64,000 bases of DNA from Bacteroidota bacterium (GTDB lineage: Bacteria > Bacteroidota > Bacteroidia > Chitinophagales > Chitinophagaceae), in NCBI GenBank assembly GCA_018268085.1, contig JAFDXE010000004.1, positions 102,854 through 166,853 of the forward strand, given 5' to 3'. The notes beneath the pieces were generated by a model, which was given only the letters and a program-made list of their open reading frames with translations, did not search any database and was not told the origin of the DNA. Positions 18,401 to 28,200 of this stretch are shown one piece after another. Position numbers and translations under genes: made by a program. Each line of letters starts with the position of its first letter. Position 1 is the first letter of the stretch.

Positions 18401-20467
18401 GCCAATACCAGGATTGCTGTTCGTCCATGAAAAAGTTGCACCTGCAATAGAGCTTGAAAAACTCAGTGGGCCGATGCTTGTGCCTGCGCATCTCACTATA
18501 TCAACCGGAACTGTTGGTACCGGAGTTGGATGAACCACAACGGGTGTTGTTGCGTTAGTGGTGCCGCATTCATTGCTTACAGCTAAGGTTACAGTGTAAT
18601 TACCTGATGTATTATATACAATTGTTCCTGGATTTGCAGCAGTTGACGAATTCGGTAAACCTCCGGGAAACGACCATGAAATACCAGGCGTTTGATTACC
18701 ACAATTAGTAATGGTTGCTGTAGGGTTAACAGAAGAAGGAATACAAGCATCATTTATGGGGTTAATATTGACCATTGGCTTCTTTTTCACAACTACACTT
18801 TGATTTGCTGTAAAAGTCCCGCAAGGTGTGATTATTGAAAGTGAAATGGTATAAGTACCAGTGCCAACAAAACTAAAAGATGGATTTTGAGAATTTGCAT
18901 TTGTTCCTCCTGTAAAACTCCAGTCAGAAGTATTTCCACAAAATCCGGATGAATATGATACTTGCCAAAGGTATGTAAGTCCACCACTACAAGTATTTGT
19001 CGTAACTGATGTATTTGTTGTATTGACTAAAAGTGGAGAACATCCTTCAGTAGTATTTATTGTAAATGACGGAACAGGTAATGCAGATATGCAAATTACA
19101 TGTGAGGCAGAACTTGGACCGCAACCATTTTGTGCAGTTAAAGTAACAGTAAATGTTCCTGCTGCTGTAAAAGTATGTGTCTGGCTGGAATTATCCAAAG
19201 CAGTTACAACAGGAGTGCCATCGCCAAAATCCCAGGTATAAAGTGTACTATGACTACAGCTATTGTTTGAACCTTCTATGGTAGTATTTAAAAAAGTTAC
19301 AGGAGAATTAATACAACCGGGATTTGGATTGATATCAAATTCAGCTTCTGGCTTTGTGTAAACACGTATTGGTGAAAATTGTCCCTCGCTTGAATCGCAT
19401 ACATTTTTTGCCTGGATTTTAAACACAAATGCATTATTAGGTGCGCCGCAGGAAGTTGTTGTATAAGTATGACAAACAGTACTTGGTGGTGGATGGCTGT
19501 ATGTAACCAATGGACTTCCATCACCAAAATCAACCTTATAAATTGTTGAAGGATCATTGGTTGAAAAATTATTTATAGGAAAACACACATTGATTGGTCC
19601 ACACCCTTGGGTATTGGCGGGAATACCAGCACCAATTTGAGGATTAGTGATATTATAAACATTGTAGTGACTAACGTCAATACATCCATTCGTTCCTGTT
19701 ACAGAATAAGTAATATCGAAAATCCCCGTACCATAATTGTGTGTAATTCCGACAGGAGCAGTTGTAGAATTATATGAAGGTGTTGCGTCCCCCCAGTTGA
19801 TATGATAATTAGAATTTATAGCAGGAGCCGATGCATCGTAAACGGTTAATGTTACATTTCCCGTACTACCGCAAAAATTGAAATTATTTAGAGGATCGCT
19901 TAGAACACCGTTTGGAAGCTGTTGATTTGTAACCGTCCGGATCACCGTGTCTTTACATCCGAAACTATTTGTTACAATTAGAGTTACCTGAAAATTTTGA
20001 CTATTATTTCCATTACTGCCTACAAATTGATGAGAAGGACCAAATGCAGTTGACGTGTTATTTGATCCTGAATTAGGATCCCCAAAGTTCCAGGAATATG
20101 AATTTGCACCAGATGAAGTATTGTTGAATGAAATTGGAACATTACTACATTGCCCTGTGGGTGAAAAAGTAAAATTTGCAGTAGGCACAGGATTCAAATT
20201 AACTTGTACCGGCCCTAAAGTATTTCCTGGCCCTCCCCCGTTGATTACAACTGTGTAATTCCCGGGCAATGTTGCAGTATAAGTAGGATCTGTTCCAACA
20301 TTTCCTCCGTTCAATTTCCATTGATACGATGTTGGAGAGCCTCCTGTAACACTTAATACAACACTACTTCCTGGGCAAATTCCAATTGGCCCAGCAGGTG
20401 TAATTGTTTGCGCATTCGAACTAATAAATACAATAAGGAAAAATGATAACGATAGAAAGGTTCTCAT
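12419..20467 (-). CDS. Giant SprB-like surface adhesin with PKD/Ig repeats and T9SS type B C-terminal domain
   Basis: The protein has 2682 residues from ATG at 20465-20467, with signal peptide MRTFLSLSFFLIVFISSNAQ. The N-terminal third holds PKD modules recognisable by WNFGDP, WDFGDG and related cores. The middle (about 820-1430) alternates Ig-like modules (YSWTGPNSFSS) with three SprB-type repeats beginning near residues 824, 1082 and 1338, each with TCxxxxGxITLxGL and YDNI. The last third has further PKD modules (WNFGDGNSQ, WHFGDG, WDFGDGNGA). The C-terminus (FIPNAFTPNSDGKND, FRIFNRWGEVVF, GWDGKIKG, GVFVYTAGV) is the gliding-motility-associated CHU_C/type B sorting domain. It is expected to be exported by T9SS and surface-bound through the adjacent PorP/SprF. 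Roles in gliding, adhesion or polymer binding are inferred. Confidence 0.93.
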   Translation of the reverse strand: MRTFLSLSFFLIVFISSNAQTITPAGPIGICPGSSVVLSVTGGSPTSYQWKLNGGNVGTDPTYTATLPGNYTVVINGGGPGNTLGPVQVNLNPVPTANFTFSPTGQCSNVPISFNNTSSGANSYSWNFGDPNSGSNNTSTAFGPSHQFVGSNGNNSQNFQVTLIVTNSFGCKDTVIRTVTNQQLPNGVLSDPLNNFNFCGSTGNVTLTVYDASAPAINSNYHINWGDATPSYNSTTAPVGITHNYGTGIFDITYSVTGTNGCIDVSHYNVYNITNPQIGAGIPANTQGCGPINVCFPINNFSTNDPSTIYKVDFGDGSPLVTYSHPPPSTVCHTYTTTSCGAPNNAFVFKIQAKNVCDSSEGQFSPIRVYTKPEAEFDINPNPGCINSPVTFLNTTIEGSNNSCSHSTLYTWDFGDGTPVVTALDNSSQTHTFTAAGTFTVTLTAQNGCGPSSASHVICISALPVPSFTINTTEGCSPLLVNTTNTSVTTNTCSGGLTYLWQVSYSSGFCGNTSDWSFTGGTNANSQNPSFSFVGTGTYTISLSIITPCGTFTANQSVVVKKKPMVNINPINDACIPSSVNPTATITNCGNQTPGISWSFPGGLPNSSTAANPGTIVYNTSGNYTVTLAVSNECGTTNATTPVVVHPTPVPTVPVDIVRCAGTSIGPLSFSSSIAGATFSWTNSNPGIGLAASGSSNTIPVFTTQNSSGVPITATITVTTSLNGCSGTASFNITVNPLPSLPVVVSPVNYCQNATATALSATASAGNSLLWYTSAAGGTGSSTAPIPVTTATGNFSYYVSQVNSSTSCEGPREMIVVNVNPSPNISGISHVNPTTCGTNSGSITLTGLSASIAYTVNYTFNGSPQTINLTANASGSIVIPNLAAGLYDNIHVTSLGCSSNDQGPVTLSDPSTPATPTTSGNSPICAGATLNLSASTTSPGTVTYQWTGPNGFASVGQNASVSNATVAAGGTYFVTATISGCTSLPASVAVTVNPTPALPVLGSNSPICTGDNLNLTSNTGFPGALTYSWTGPNSFSSNQANPSIPNVTVAASGTYSLTITATTGSCASPQATVAVTVNPTPHINNATATNPSTCSSSTGYITLTGLTPSQNFTIHYTYNVSPQTQLATADGSGNLVLSNLAAGTYDNIYVELNGCSSNQFGPYVLQDPTPPPTPVVSNGGPVCSGGSVTLSSSAAPVGATYNWSGPGSYSSGQQNPVLTPVALSNAGVYSLYVVVNGCSSATATTTLVVNETPAMPVASNDGPVCTGNTLNLSASTTFTGAVTFTWTGPNVFSSSQQNPSINNVTVQAAGTYSVTAIAQTGNCVSQTATTVVVVNTTPQIINATSVNPSSCSSATGSITLNGLSSGNTYSVAYLQDGNPQSATITANGTGQVIISNLVAGVYDNIQVSIAGCPSNIVGPYTLSDPNPPAPPLAGSNSAICLGATLTLSASSSATGTITYSWTGPNSFSSNLQNPSISNTITSNAGMYYVHITVNNCTSLNDSVLVVINPLGNLPVAPSPVSYCINETATALTASNDPNNTLNWYATSAGGTALATAPVPVTTVAGSVFYYVSQTTALGCEGPRTAIEVITHPDAKAFFDPTDTIGCPQFQLTPAIINLQLFPANNSDYEWYANGVLIGTGPVFPGYTIINENDVVTIKLKAISLFGCRNDSISRNFYTYNLPHPSFTMSDSVGCGPLSVTFTNTTPNIGLFNYAWDFGNSTTSTLAQPGTIVFQSNPTYNDTVYVIKLKVLSICDTLIFSDSVRVKSKPRALYTPSSTNGCSPMSVLFTNTSGGNNNTYTWNFDDGTIVTTNSSDTFTHVFHTGVVDTFHVQLLAVNECGADSIMYNIIAAPNNIHLNYSFNGTDAAGCAPHTVAFINNTTGGSLFNWNFGDGNSQTTTDNIDTVYHTFTDPGVYSVSVHAFNNCTDTIAIKYITVYPTPVASFIASQLNSCIGQTIQFTNQSDSSNAWEWHFGDGALSSLENPAHTYTNPGLFTVTLISYHNNPDGSSCIDSTHASIQVSSTLPGNISLSANTGNCVPFTITFVNHDIPSVSSTWDFGDGNGATGDSVLHTYTTPGTYTVTSTVTAPGGCVYNNMQVVTITGPSGSLLYTGGFVCYPDPVRFEAVATGTNNLVWNFGDGNTLSTNQLVVYHTYNNPGTYIPSVTLQSTGCDFTSNGPDTIKVDKTDAGFNITEQQYCGYSNILFTDTSHVFFGEASVEWDFGDGNNGTGNIVNHQYTVSGPYTIMMIVTGISGCKDTVYKQLNLHINNIPVSSITGPATGCVHDIVNFQSNIQSTDPLNITHWTLSNGATGDNSIFSYQFETAGNYSLQLITGTVNGCRDTTYHSIVINPVPVVHSSGDLTLCLGGSAQLTATGPSPLQWTPVQGLSCTNCPNPIATPSITTPYIVSGTNSFGCSGYDTTVITVIQPLHLSVSPDDSICIGQSANLLVSGGTSYQWSPPTGLNNTSIPNPVASPTTTIRYRVVGYDGYNCFTDTAYVLVAVGQYPSIDLGPDLTLATGTMHPLTSVITNGPITQWLWEPATDLSCSDCNIPIAEVKHDITYKVTGTTAYGCSATDDIRIKVFCLDAQVFIPNAFTPNSDGKNDVLMVRGKGIVSVQYFRIFNRWGEVVFERNNFPPNNPTYGWDGKIKGKFSPPGVFVYTAGVICENGTPYEYKGNVTIIK

Positions 20468-20551
20468 CAAGTACAAGTTGGTTTTGGTAAATATATTGTC
20501 TAAGGATTGTGTTACGTATCATCTAATTGTCCTTACACATTAATAGAAAAA

Positions 20552-20559
20552 CAAAGATA
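20552..20559 (-). promoter_or_regulatory. -7 element TATCTTTG for the SprB-like gene
   Basis: This is a perfect TAnnTTTG match on the minus strand, about 85 bp before the ATG of the giant adhesin gene. No clear TTTG -33 box is seen at the usual 19-21 bp distance. Confidence 0.5.
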
Positions 20560-20682
20560 AATAAACTTTAATGTCCATATTCGATTCGAAAATTAAAAAA
20601 TGATTATCCTGTTTAATACAGAATTAATTTCTATTGGGAGAATACACTATTTCAGAAAAATTTAAAAGGAGGGTACCAGTAC

Positions 20683-20702
20683 AAAAAAGGGTGTTTTCAC
20701 CC
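20683..20702 (-). terminator. Probable weak terminator downstream of HPP gene
   Basis: A 5-bp stem (GGGTG/CACCC) with a TTTT loop on the plus strand is followed, in minus-strand direction, by TTTTTT. It lies about 240 bp after the HPP stop codon. The stem is short, so the call is tentative. Confidence 0.45.
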
Positions 20703-20939
20703 GAAATTAAAACACAAGCTTCTATTTTTTAAACCTCAATATTGATATGTACATGTAAACAAAATAACTTCTTCTGCATCCGGGAGCATAACAGATTTCA
20801 CACCTCTTAGAATAAGCGATTCATTGGAATTATTTTTTATTCAGTATCTCCCATATCTTTTTCGCTGAGGCTGTATAAGTGCAGAGATTTAATCTTCCAA
20901 ACGAAGATATCTTTTACTTTAAAAAACTTACCTCTACCC

Positions 20940-21548
20940 CTACTTCTTTATTCTCATCCTTCTCCCTTTCAAAAATCTCCTTTTAAAAAACCTCGTAAAT
21001 TTTTCATTGGTTGGATAAGATCTATTCGGCGTCATGTTATTAAACAACAAAGCAATAATCAACAACACAACGGCACCTGCTAACACGGGCGATAAAACAT
21101 ACAGGTATCCTAACCGCTTTATTTTTTCTGATCCTATTACGGCAATCAACGCAGTGGCGCCACCGGGAGGATGCAATGTTTTCGTTATTTGCATACCCAC
21201 AATGGCAAGCGACACCGCAGCAGGAGCCGTTATCCATATAATGTCCGGCAACAACTTGTAACAACTTACACCTATGATCGCTGAAATTAAATGCCCGCCA
21301 ATTAAATTTCGTGGCTGCGCCAACGGGCTCTGAATAGCTCCATACACCAACACACTAGATGCACCAAATGAACCAATCAGGAAGATATTGTCGACCTGTG
21401 CTATAGAATGACTTTGTATCCAGGCTATCAATCCAATCCCGATAAACGACCCCGTGAATGACCATACATGTTCTCTTACATCAATTAACGTCTCTTTATA
21501 AACGATATACTTCGATACCCTCAAAGTTTTTTTAATCCGCTCTTTCAT
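20940..21548 (-). CDS. HPP family inner membrane protein
   Basis: The 202-residue protein has four hydrophobic segments and the family motif TLHPPGGATAL at about residues 124-134, preceded by SPLAQPRNLIGGH. HPP proteins are integral membrane proteins, and some plant and cyanobacterial members transport nitrite into plastids. In most Bacteroidota the substrate is not known. The basic tail (FFKRRFLKGRRMRIKK) should lie in the cytoplasm. It stands alone between the two giant T9SS substrates, with long non-coding flanks, and has no evident functional tie to them. Confidence 0.9.
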   Translation of the reverse strand: MKERIKKTLRVSKYIVYKETLIDVREHVWSFTGSFIGIGLIAWIQSHSIAQVDNIFLIGSFGASSVLVYGAIQSPLAQPRNLIGGHLISAIIGVSCYKLLPDIIWITAPAAVSLAIVGMQITKTLHPPGGATALIAVIGSEKIKRLGYLYVLSPVLAGAVVLLIIALLFNNMTPNRSYPTNEKFTRFFKRRFLKGRRMRIKK

Positions 21549-22281
21549 TAATTAGTTCCTATTCTTTCTTAGCTATTAACCAGGTGTCTGTTTCTTCTGT
21601 AACACATCCTATAATAAAAGCTTTATAAAAAAACAGCGAATATAACCCCACTCTGTCACAAATATGCATTTTGGGTTTACGTTTTAGCGTACTAGTGACT
21701 GGCTTACAGCTCCACTTGTACCAATAATGATTTGAATTCGAATTATCGTCATACTACATCCACATAGTTCTAAAACTCTATTGATCATTCAGCAGATCAA
21801 ATACCGCACAAGTACGCCAACCCTCAAAACCAATGCTGCTCACTTTCGCCAGTGAGAAAATACTTCAACAGCACTTGCAAAATAAAACCTATCGCTGTCT
21901 CTGAATATATATATTCTACTCTTCTTATTTTATCATTCACCATCAGAAAAATCATGGCATAAATGTTTTGAATAAAATATACAGTAGTTTGTAACCTCAA
22001 TATTTATCGTTTAATGCTGACAAGGTTTTTTACTGAAGGCATGTTGTAAATAACAGTCAGCGATATACTTTGGAAGTTCCTGGTGGTATTACGAAAAATC
22101 TCTTTGAAACCAGGATTTAATTACCGCACAATTATGGTAAGCTCATTCAAAGCAAGGCCGCCAATTGCATTGGTATGGAGCAGAGTACTTACGGATAAAA
22201 AAAAGAGGCTGCCAATTGTGGCAACCTCTGAGTTCTAAAAACTACCAGAAGCTATTTTATACTCAGGCCCATTGCTGACGG
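21549..22281 (-). other. Long intergenic region (about 730 bp)
   Basis: No gene is supported here. The minus strand from about 22110 to 22015 reads as a short peptide-like string (NTTRNFQSISLTVIYNMPS) closed by TAA. This could be the last fragment of a lost coding sequence but has no start and no recognised match. The only firm element is the terminator of the 3880-residue gene at 22197-22229. Confidence 0.6.
22197..22229 (-). terminator. Intrinsic terminator of the 3880-residue protein gene
   Basis: An 11-bp stem (on the minus strand AGAGGTTGCCA / TGGCAGCCTCT, one G-T pair) with loop CAAT is followed by a run of eight T. It starts about 50 bp after the stop codon. Confidence 0.92.
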
Positions 22282-25200
22282 CTAGAACCTGACCACTTTC
22301 GTTGTTTTTAATTCAATACCCTGTCTTACCTCTACCAGGTAAGCTCCGGCTTTCAATTCGTTGCCAACTACTACCAGTTCATGTGGCCTGGTGCTGAAAT
22401 GCTTGACTACCCTGCCCTGCATATCCAATATCCGCACCTGTATTTTTTCACTGGATGAAGTTAGCACCTGCACGGTAAAATCACTTACCGATGGATTTGG
22501 GAAGATCTTTACTTCCAAAGCAGATCCGGTTGGCAATGGCAGCAGTTTGTCTTTCTCTGCAACATTACTTCCTATACCGTTATCTATTGCAGCAAAACCA
22601 GGAACCGGACAAGCAGGTAATTTTACTTCCGTCGACCGGATTGAACTAGCACCACAATTGCTGGTAGCCTGTGCCGTTACCACACCATTTACTGCACCAT
22701 CACCATACGTCACTTCTATCGAAATCTGACTAATATTAACGTATGTTGCTCCTGCCGGTATCGTCCACACAATGTTAGTGGCATTTGCCGGCATCGATGC
22801 CAGTGAATATGTATACTTCCTTCCGCCCTCTTCACCACAGAAGTGTGTTTGGATAACATCTATCACACTTGGTGTAGCAGGATTCAGTTTTGTAACAGAC
22901 AGATTCCTTGAAGGTCCGGTTCCACAACCATTGGTTGCCGTTACAGATATTGAACCCGAACTAAAGCCGTCAGGATAAGTAAACATAATTGTGTTGGTTC
23001 CCTGTCCGGTTAATCCTGTTGATCCCGAAGGTATAGTCCAGTTATACGTCATACCCGGCGTTTGTGTTACCGAATAGGTTGCAGGTGTTCCGGTAGAACC
23101 GATGTTTGCACAAACATTAGTTGGTCCGGCAATCAAACTCGGTGCGGAAGGAGTAGTTCTAACAACAGTTATACTTCTTAATCCACTTACTCCACAATCA
23201 TTCACCGCCTGTACGGTAATATTACTTGTGGTAAATCCCGGCGCAAACAATATAGTAACTGCAGTATCATTGGCTCCACTGTACAAATGCGTAATGGTTG
23301 TTGTACCCGATTGTGCTGTCCAGATATATGAAGCTGCTCCAGGCGCCTTGTTTATTGTATAAGTTCCCTGTGCTGGGCCTCCCAGTAACGGACATACATC
23401 TGTTGGTCCGCTAATCGGATTTGGCGTATTCGGGAATTGCGCCAGTAAATAATATACCGTAAGAGGACTCGTTCCGCACTCATTCGTTACCGTTACACGC
23501 AATTGTTTGTTGGCCTGGCTGGCAAAGCCATTCTGGAACGTCACAGTTAAATCGGGTGTTCCCTGACCCGATACCAACGTTACATTCGTTGTTGGTATCA
23601 CCCAGTTAAATACAGACGTTCCATTACCTGTAGACGTAGCATGATAGGTTATTTGTTCTGCTGTTCCGATATACGGACATACATTCACTATTCCCGTAAT
23701 CACAGGCGCTGTTGGAGTGAACGGTTGCGGATTAACCGTTACTACGGTTGTTGCAGGTGAAAAACATCCCGAAGCAGTTTGTACTGAAAGGGTATGATCA
23801 CCAGGTGCAACACCAGCAAATACAGTACTGCTTTGGAACGGTCCATTATCCAGGCTATAAGTTGTACCATCGCCTATCGGAGCGGTCACGGTAATCGTTC
23901 CGGTTCCAACAGCACAGGTAGGCTGCGTCACGGTTGCAGTTGGATTCGCAGCCAGCGGATTCACTGTAACTGTTGCACTTCCCGTAAGATCTGCTGCAAT
24001 GGCATTACACAATACATCGGATAACGTTGCAATTGTATACACTGTTGTTTGTTCCGGAGTTGGTGTTACTTCTACGGTGATCGGGCTTGAAGAACCGCTG
24101 AACACCGTACCATCAGATAATGTACCACTCCACGGTCCACTACCGGTAACGGCTATACTCAGCGTTGTTGGCAAAACAGAACCTTCACAATAGGCTGCGC
24201 CTCCTGAGATGACTCCTGTTGGCCGCTCGTTAACCGTAACTGATGTTGTAACTACTGATGCGGAACAGCCTGCATTTGTGGTAATGGTAACACTGTACAC
24301 ACCTGCTGCCGCCGGTCCTGCATCAACGATTGAAGGATTTTGTAAAGTTGAACTAAATCCGTCAGGTCCCGACCATAAATAATCAAATGCCGTTGGTGTG
24401 AACGTAATGCTCTGACCATTACTCAAACTTGCTGAACCTGATGAATATTGCAACGCTTCTGAACTGCTGTATTGCAGTCCAACCGTTGCTGAAACACCCG
24501 CATCTTCCCCTGCATCACCGAAGATAACATCCTGGTAAACAAAGTTGATCTGACCATTGGTAAGATTCAACTGAACCTGGAAGGTAACAGATCCGGTTGA
24601 GAAACTATTATGAGCCATATTATCAAACTGAATGATAAAGAGATTTCCCACGGTTTGAGTAAAAATATTAGCTCCTGTCTGAACATCCAGATCGTCCCAC
24701 CAAGGTGCCAGGAATACATTTCCTGCACTATTAGCTGTACTTGGCAATGTTCCGTTAGAAAAAGATATATCGCCGGATGTTGATCCCAACACAACAAGAC
24801 CATTGGTTCCAACCCTTGCCGTCGTATAGGCTGTACCGTTATAAGTGAAAGAAGGAATGGTAATATTGTGTTCCGTATCATCACCTAATACACCAACCGA
24901 AGTTCCGGTACTGCTGATATTTACAAAAGAAACACCGCTGATTGTATTCATAGTGTATCCCGGTATAGGATTGGCATTCGCACTGAGGTTAATGGTCTCG
25001 CCTGCGCATATGGTTCCCGGTGTTGCTGTTGCTGAAGCACCCGTTACATTTGGATTAACCACAATGGATGCTGTGGCCGTATTGGTACAACCGTTATCGT
25101 CTGTACCGGTAACCGTATAGGTGGTACTTTCCGTTGGGAGTGCATCAACAGAACTTCCTGTCGTTGCAGACAATCCGCCGGATGGTGCCCAGGCATAGGT

Positions 25201-28200
25201 TGTAGCCCCGGTTGCAGTTAATGTAACGGCTGTTGCACCAGGCTGACAAATTGAGGCGTTTAATGGCGTTACACCTACTGTAGGCAGCGGATTAACCGTT
25301 ACAGTTACTGATGAGCTGGTAGAATTACCACAGGCATCCGTAACCGTTACTGTGTAGGAGGTAGTAGTTGTTGGAGTAACATCCAGTGGATTGGTAGTGC
25401 CGATAACACCTGAACCATCGTTCCATGAGAATGTGAATGGTGCACCTCCCGTTGGCTGGGCATCCAGCGTAACTGTTGTACCTATACAAACACTTGCAGA
25501 TGGGGTGGCAGATGCTGCACTGGCAACTGGCGTAATAGTTACAGTTACCGGCGAGGAGGTTGAGGTACAACCTGTAACCGGATCGGTTGCCGTTGCAGTA
25601 TAGGTTGTTGTACTTGAGGGCGTAACCGATACACTAAAACCACTTAGGTTTCCTGGATTCCAAACCCAGTTATAATTTGATGTAATGTCTGTTCCAACAG
25701 TGCCTCCGAAAGTTACCAATGGTCTGTTGGTTACGGTTAATGCACCACCTGAGGCAGTACAGGCACCGGAAGTTCCTTTAAGATTGATGTTTCCAATAAA
25801 GGCCGGCGTTGTTGCCGCAACCGTAGAAGTACTTCCGATACTTGAAACGGTATAACATATATCCACCAACACATTGGAAGTTCCATCCCAGGTAAATGGT
25901 GTAGAGAAGGTATGTAGGTTTGTACCGGATACCGCTGTATACGTTGGAGCAATGTAGCAGGTAGTAAATGACGCTGTCTGGAAAGTTGATGTAAGTGCCG
26001 TTGCAGTCGTATTGGCCATTTTGATTGTATAATTATTTGAACTGCCGCTACCCGCACTCGTTACTTTAAAGGCAATAGATGTAATGTTGCCCGGAATAAT
26101 TCCTGCAGCGGTTAATTCTGCTGCAGAGAACAGGAGTTGGTGACGGAAATCTCCCGTACCATATCCATAACGGTAAACACCTTCAAACTCAGTTGTCGTC
26201 TGGCTGCCAACAGATGCTGATCCCGGCGCTCCGTCGATACTTTGTGCAGTAAGTACGGTAATACCATTAGCACAATTCGTTGATGGTGTTGCGGTAGCAT
26301 TGCTGATAATTGGATTCGGATTCATGGTTACTACCACTGATGCGGTGTTGGCACAACCTGTTGGTCCGCTTACGCCGTCATCTGCAGTTAAGGTGATGGT
26401 ATATACACCGCTCGAAACCGGCATCACAGTTACGGCACTTCCGCTATTGCTGCTCAAACCGCTTCCTGAAGAAGGATTGGCCGACCAGGCAAAGTTTACA
26501 TATGAAGCATCACTGCCGGGTGCTTTATCAAGCACTACACTTCCTCCGTCACAGAAAGTAGTTGAACCGGATGGAGTAATAGATAATACCGGTGGTGTAG
26601 TCACTGTAACATGCACTTCTGACCTCGGCCCTTCACATCCTGCTGCTGAGGTTTCAGCAACCCAGAATGAAGTAGTACCTGTTACATTGGGTGAATATGC
26701 CCCACCAGTTTGTAAAGAAGTACCAGCGGTTGGCACGTCATACCAGTTTAACGTTCCACCACTACCCGTAGCAGTTAGGTTCACTACACCCGGGCCGCAC
26801 CGGGTTACAGGATCATTGGTAGGAGGTGCGGAAGGTAATGGGTTAACCGTAACCGTTACCGGATCAGAATCAATGGAACAACCATTAAAGGTAGCCGTAG
26901 CAGTATAAGTTGTTGTTACGGATGGAGAAACTGAAACAGCGTTTCCGGAAAGATTACCCGGGTTCCAAACCCAGCTGTAGCTTCCGGGCCCATTTACAGC
27001 TACCTGTCCGCCAAAAATTGTATTCAGCCTGTTGGTACTTAAGCTGGCCGAATTACTGGCATTGGTTAACGTATACGCCACCGTATTGCCCGCTGTGGCT
27101 GTGTAATATGTTTGGGAATTATTGATATTATCAGCGCCGTCATGCTGTATTTCAACAATAATATTGGATGATCCATCCCACACAAATGGTGTACTGAAAT
27201 TAATTGTGTTCACTCCCACTGCATGAGTATAGGTTTGCGCCGGGAATACTGTCGTAAATCCGGATGCTGTTGAAACAAAATCTGTAAGTGCAGCCAGTGC
27301 AGTATTACCAATTTTTACGGTAAAATTATTATTGGAAGCGGCATCACCCAGCGTTGTAATGGTAAATGCAATGGAATTGATATTACCTGCACTCAGGCCG
27401 GCAGCTTGTAATTCTGCACCTGTGTATAATAACTGCATCCTGTATGATGGCCACCTGTTACAAAAAGCTGTCGGCTGTGAAGTGGCACTTGTTAATGTAG
27501 TTGCCGTACCAATCTCATTGGCAAGACCAGGACCTATGTCGGTAGTAGTTGCCAGGAGATCTGTTGATGCACCTTCGCAAATTGTAGTTGCTGATGCTGC
27601 GGCAGATGTAATTACCGGCAATGGATTAACAGTTACGACTACCGTTCCAATGGACGTACATCCTTTATCCGGATCGAATGCGGTGATCGTGTACGTATAA
27701 GTGCCCGTAGCCGTTGGCGTTATGGTATAAGGATCACTGCCTGTACCGCCCGGTGTAAGAGAAACAGTTCCGGTTACCCCACTTTGAGATCCGCCGGTGG
27801 CAGTAAGATCAAAAGTTGCGAACGAATTGAAGTTTGGTGTATAGGTTGAACTGATATCTGTTGAACCACCAAGACAAACTGTAGTTTGTGTGGCATTTAC
27901 CGTTAACAAATCCGGTTCAGATACGATCGTACTAACTTCTACCCTTAAACCTTCACAGCCGTTCGAAGACACTTCAGAAACATAAAATGTTGTTGATGTA
28001 GAAATAGGTGTCGTGTAGGTGGTAGATGTACCACTTTGCAACAATGTACCTCCTACCGGTGCATCATACCAGTTGAAATACGGCGGCGATTGCGGATCCA
28101 CCGTGTTATTTGAACTTACAGATGCGTCTGTTAATGCTGTTCCGCATTGATCTGTTCCATTTACCCCGGATGGTGCTGGTGGTAATGGATTCACAGTTAC

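Larger units (their letters stand above)
20477..20939 (-). other. Intergenic region between HPP gene and SprB-like gene
   Basis: This AT-rich stretch of about 460 bp has no convincing reading frame. It holds the likely promoter of the SprB-like gene (20552-20559) and a short hairpin with a T-run (20683-20702) that could end the HPP transcript. Nothing else was recognised. Confidence 0.7.

Noticed and set aside
26300..26908. 202-residue plus-strand reading frame inside the giant gene
   Set aside because: It is antisense to a continuous, domain-rich minus-strand coding sequence; Pro/Val/Thr-rich composition is the expected shadow of Thr/Gly-rich repeats.
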